NCBI RefSeq assembly: GCF_001949145.1
Contig: NW_019091412.1
Location: 124,001-188,000 of the forward strand
Origin: Acanthaster planci
Taxonomy: Eukaryota; Echinodermata; Asteroidea; Valvatida; Acanthasteridae
Direction of reading: 5' to 3'
DNA length: 64,000 bases
Every line of letters starts with the position of its first letter. Positions within the stretch are counted from its first letter, which is position 1. Below, one piece after another: positions 63,902 through 64,000 of the stretch. A program made the translations under genes and the position numbers. The notes under the pieces were generated by a model. It did not search any database. It saw only the letters and a program-made list of their open reading frames with translations, and was not told the DNA's origin.

Positions 63902-64000
63902 GTCAGAGACACAAGCCCCCAACTGGTCTAAAATGCCGGAATGGATGGAATGCTTGAATCAGAGATTGCCCTGCGTAGTCAGCTCACAAGAGGAAAACAG

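Noticed and set aside
1-64000. CRISPR arrays, bacterial operons, phage or viral genes
   Set aside because: None seen. The regular ACATGTA words are simple sequence, not spaced repeats with unique spacers.

Overview
The window is a piece of an animal nuclear genome. Genes are split into many exons with GT-AG introns (plus one GC-AG and two apparent U12-type introns), introns hold short non-autonomous transposons, and a 385-base run of N marks an assembly gap. The gene set (DOCK, TCERG1, SAXO-like, RNPC3, CFAP206, UBOX5) and the very frequent palindromic ACATGT/TACATGTA words suggest a marine invertebrate deuterostome, most likely an echinoderm. That placement is an impression, not a proof. No bacterial operon, phage, CRISPR array or viral gene is visible.

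Six protein-coding genes are present and they strictly alternate in strand. (1) Minus, 158-23866: a DOCK1/2/5-type Rac guanine-nucleotide exchange factor. 38 coding exons are resolved in continuous reading frame (1490 codons). The C-terminal half of DHR-2 lies beyond base 1. (2) Plus, 29337-43641: complete TCERG1 (CA150), 18 exons, 1103 residues, three WW and six FF domains. (3) Minus, 44700-47897: a 491-residue SAXO-like microtubule-binding repeat protein in 8 exons. (4) Plus, 48791-53503: complete RNPC3 (U11/U12-65K) in 12 exons, 538 residues. (5) Minus, 54382-60691: complete CFAP206 in 15 exons, 623 residues. (6) Plus, 62162-63901 and onward: UBOX5/RNF37, cut by the window end before its RING domain. 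All exon borders were read by hand from splice sites and frame continuity.

The layout gives three head-to-head pairs (DOCK/TCERG1, SAXO/RNPC3, CFAP206/UBOX5) and two tail-to-tail pairs (TCERG1/SAXO, RNPC3/CFAP206). Two genes act in nuclear RNA processing (TCERG1, RNPC3) and two in the ciliary axoneme (SAXO-like, CFAP206). Each ciliary gene shares a short upstream region with a non-ciliary gene.

The most notable signals are as follows. RNPC3, a protein of the minor spliceosome, carries a textbook U12-type intron of its own. A second U12-type intron lies in the DOCK DHR-2 region. A three-copy inverted-repeat element family has 4-bp target duplications. A roughly 600-bp foldback element has long arms. 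A family of 53-70 bp hairpin elements ends in telomere-like TTAACCCTAAC/GTTAGGGTTAA. A tRNA-derived SINE lies in a DOCK intron. No previously undescribed gene system was found; the novelty candidates are these splice signals and small elements.
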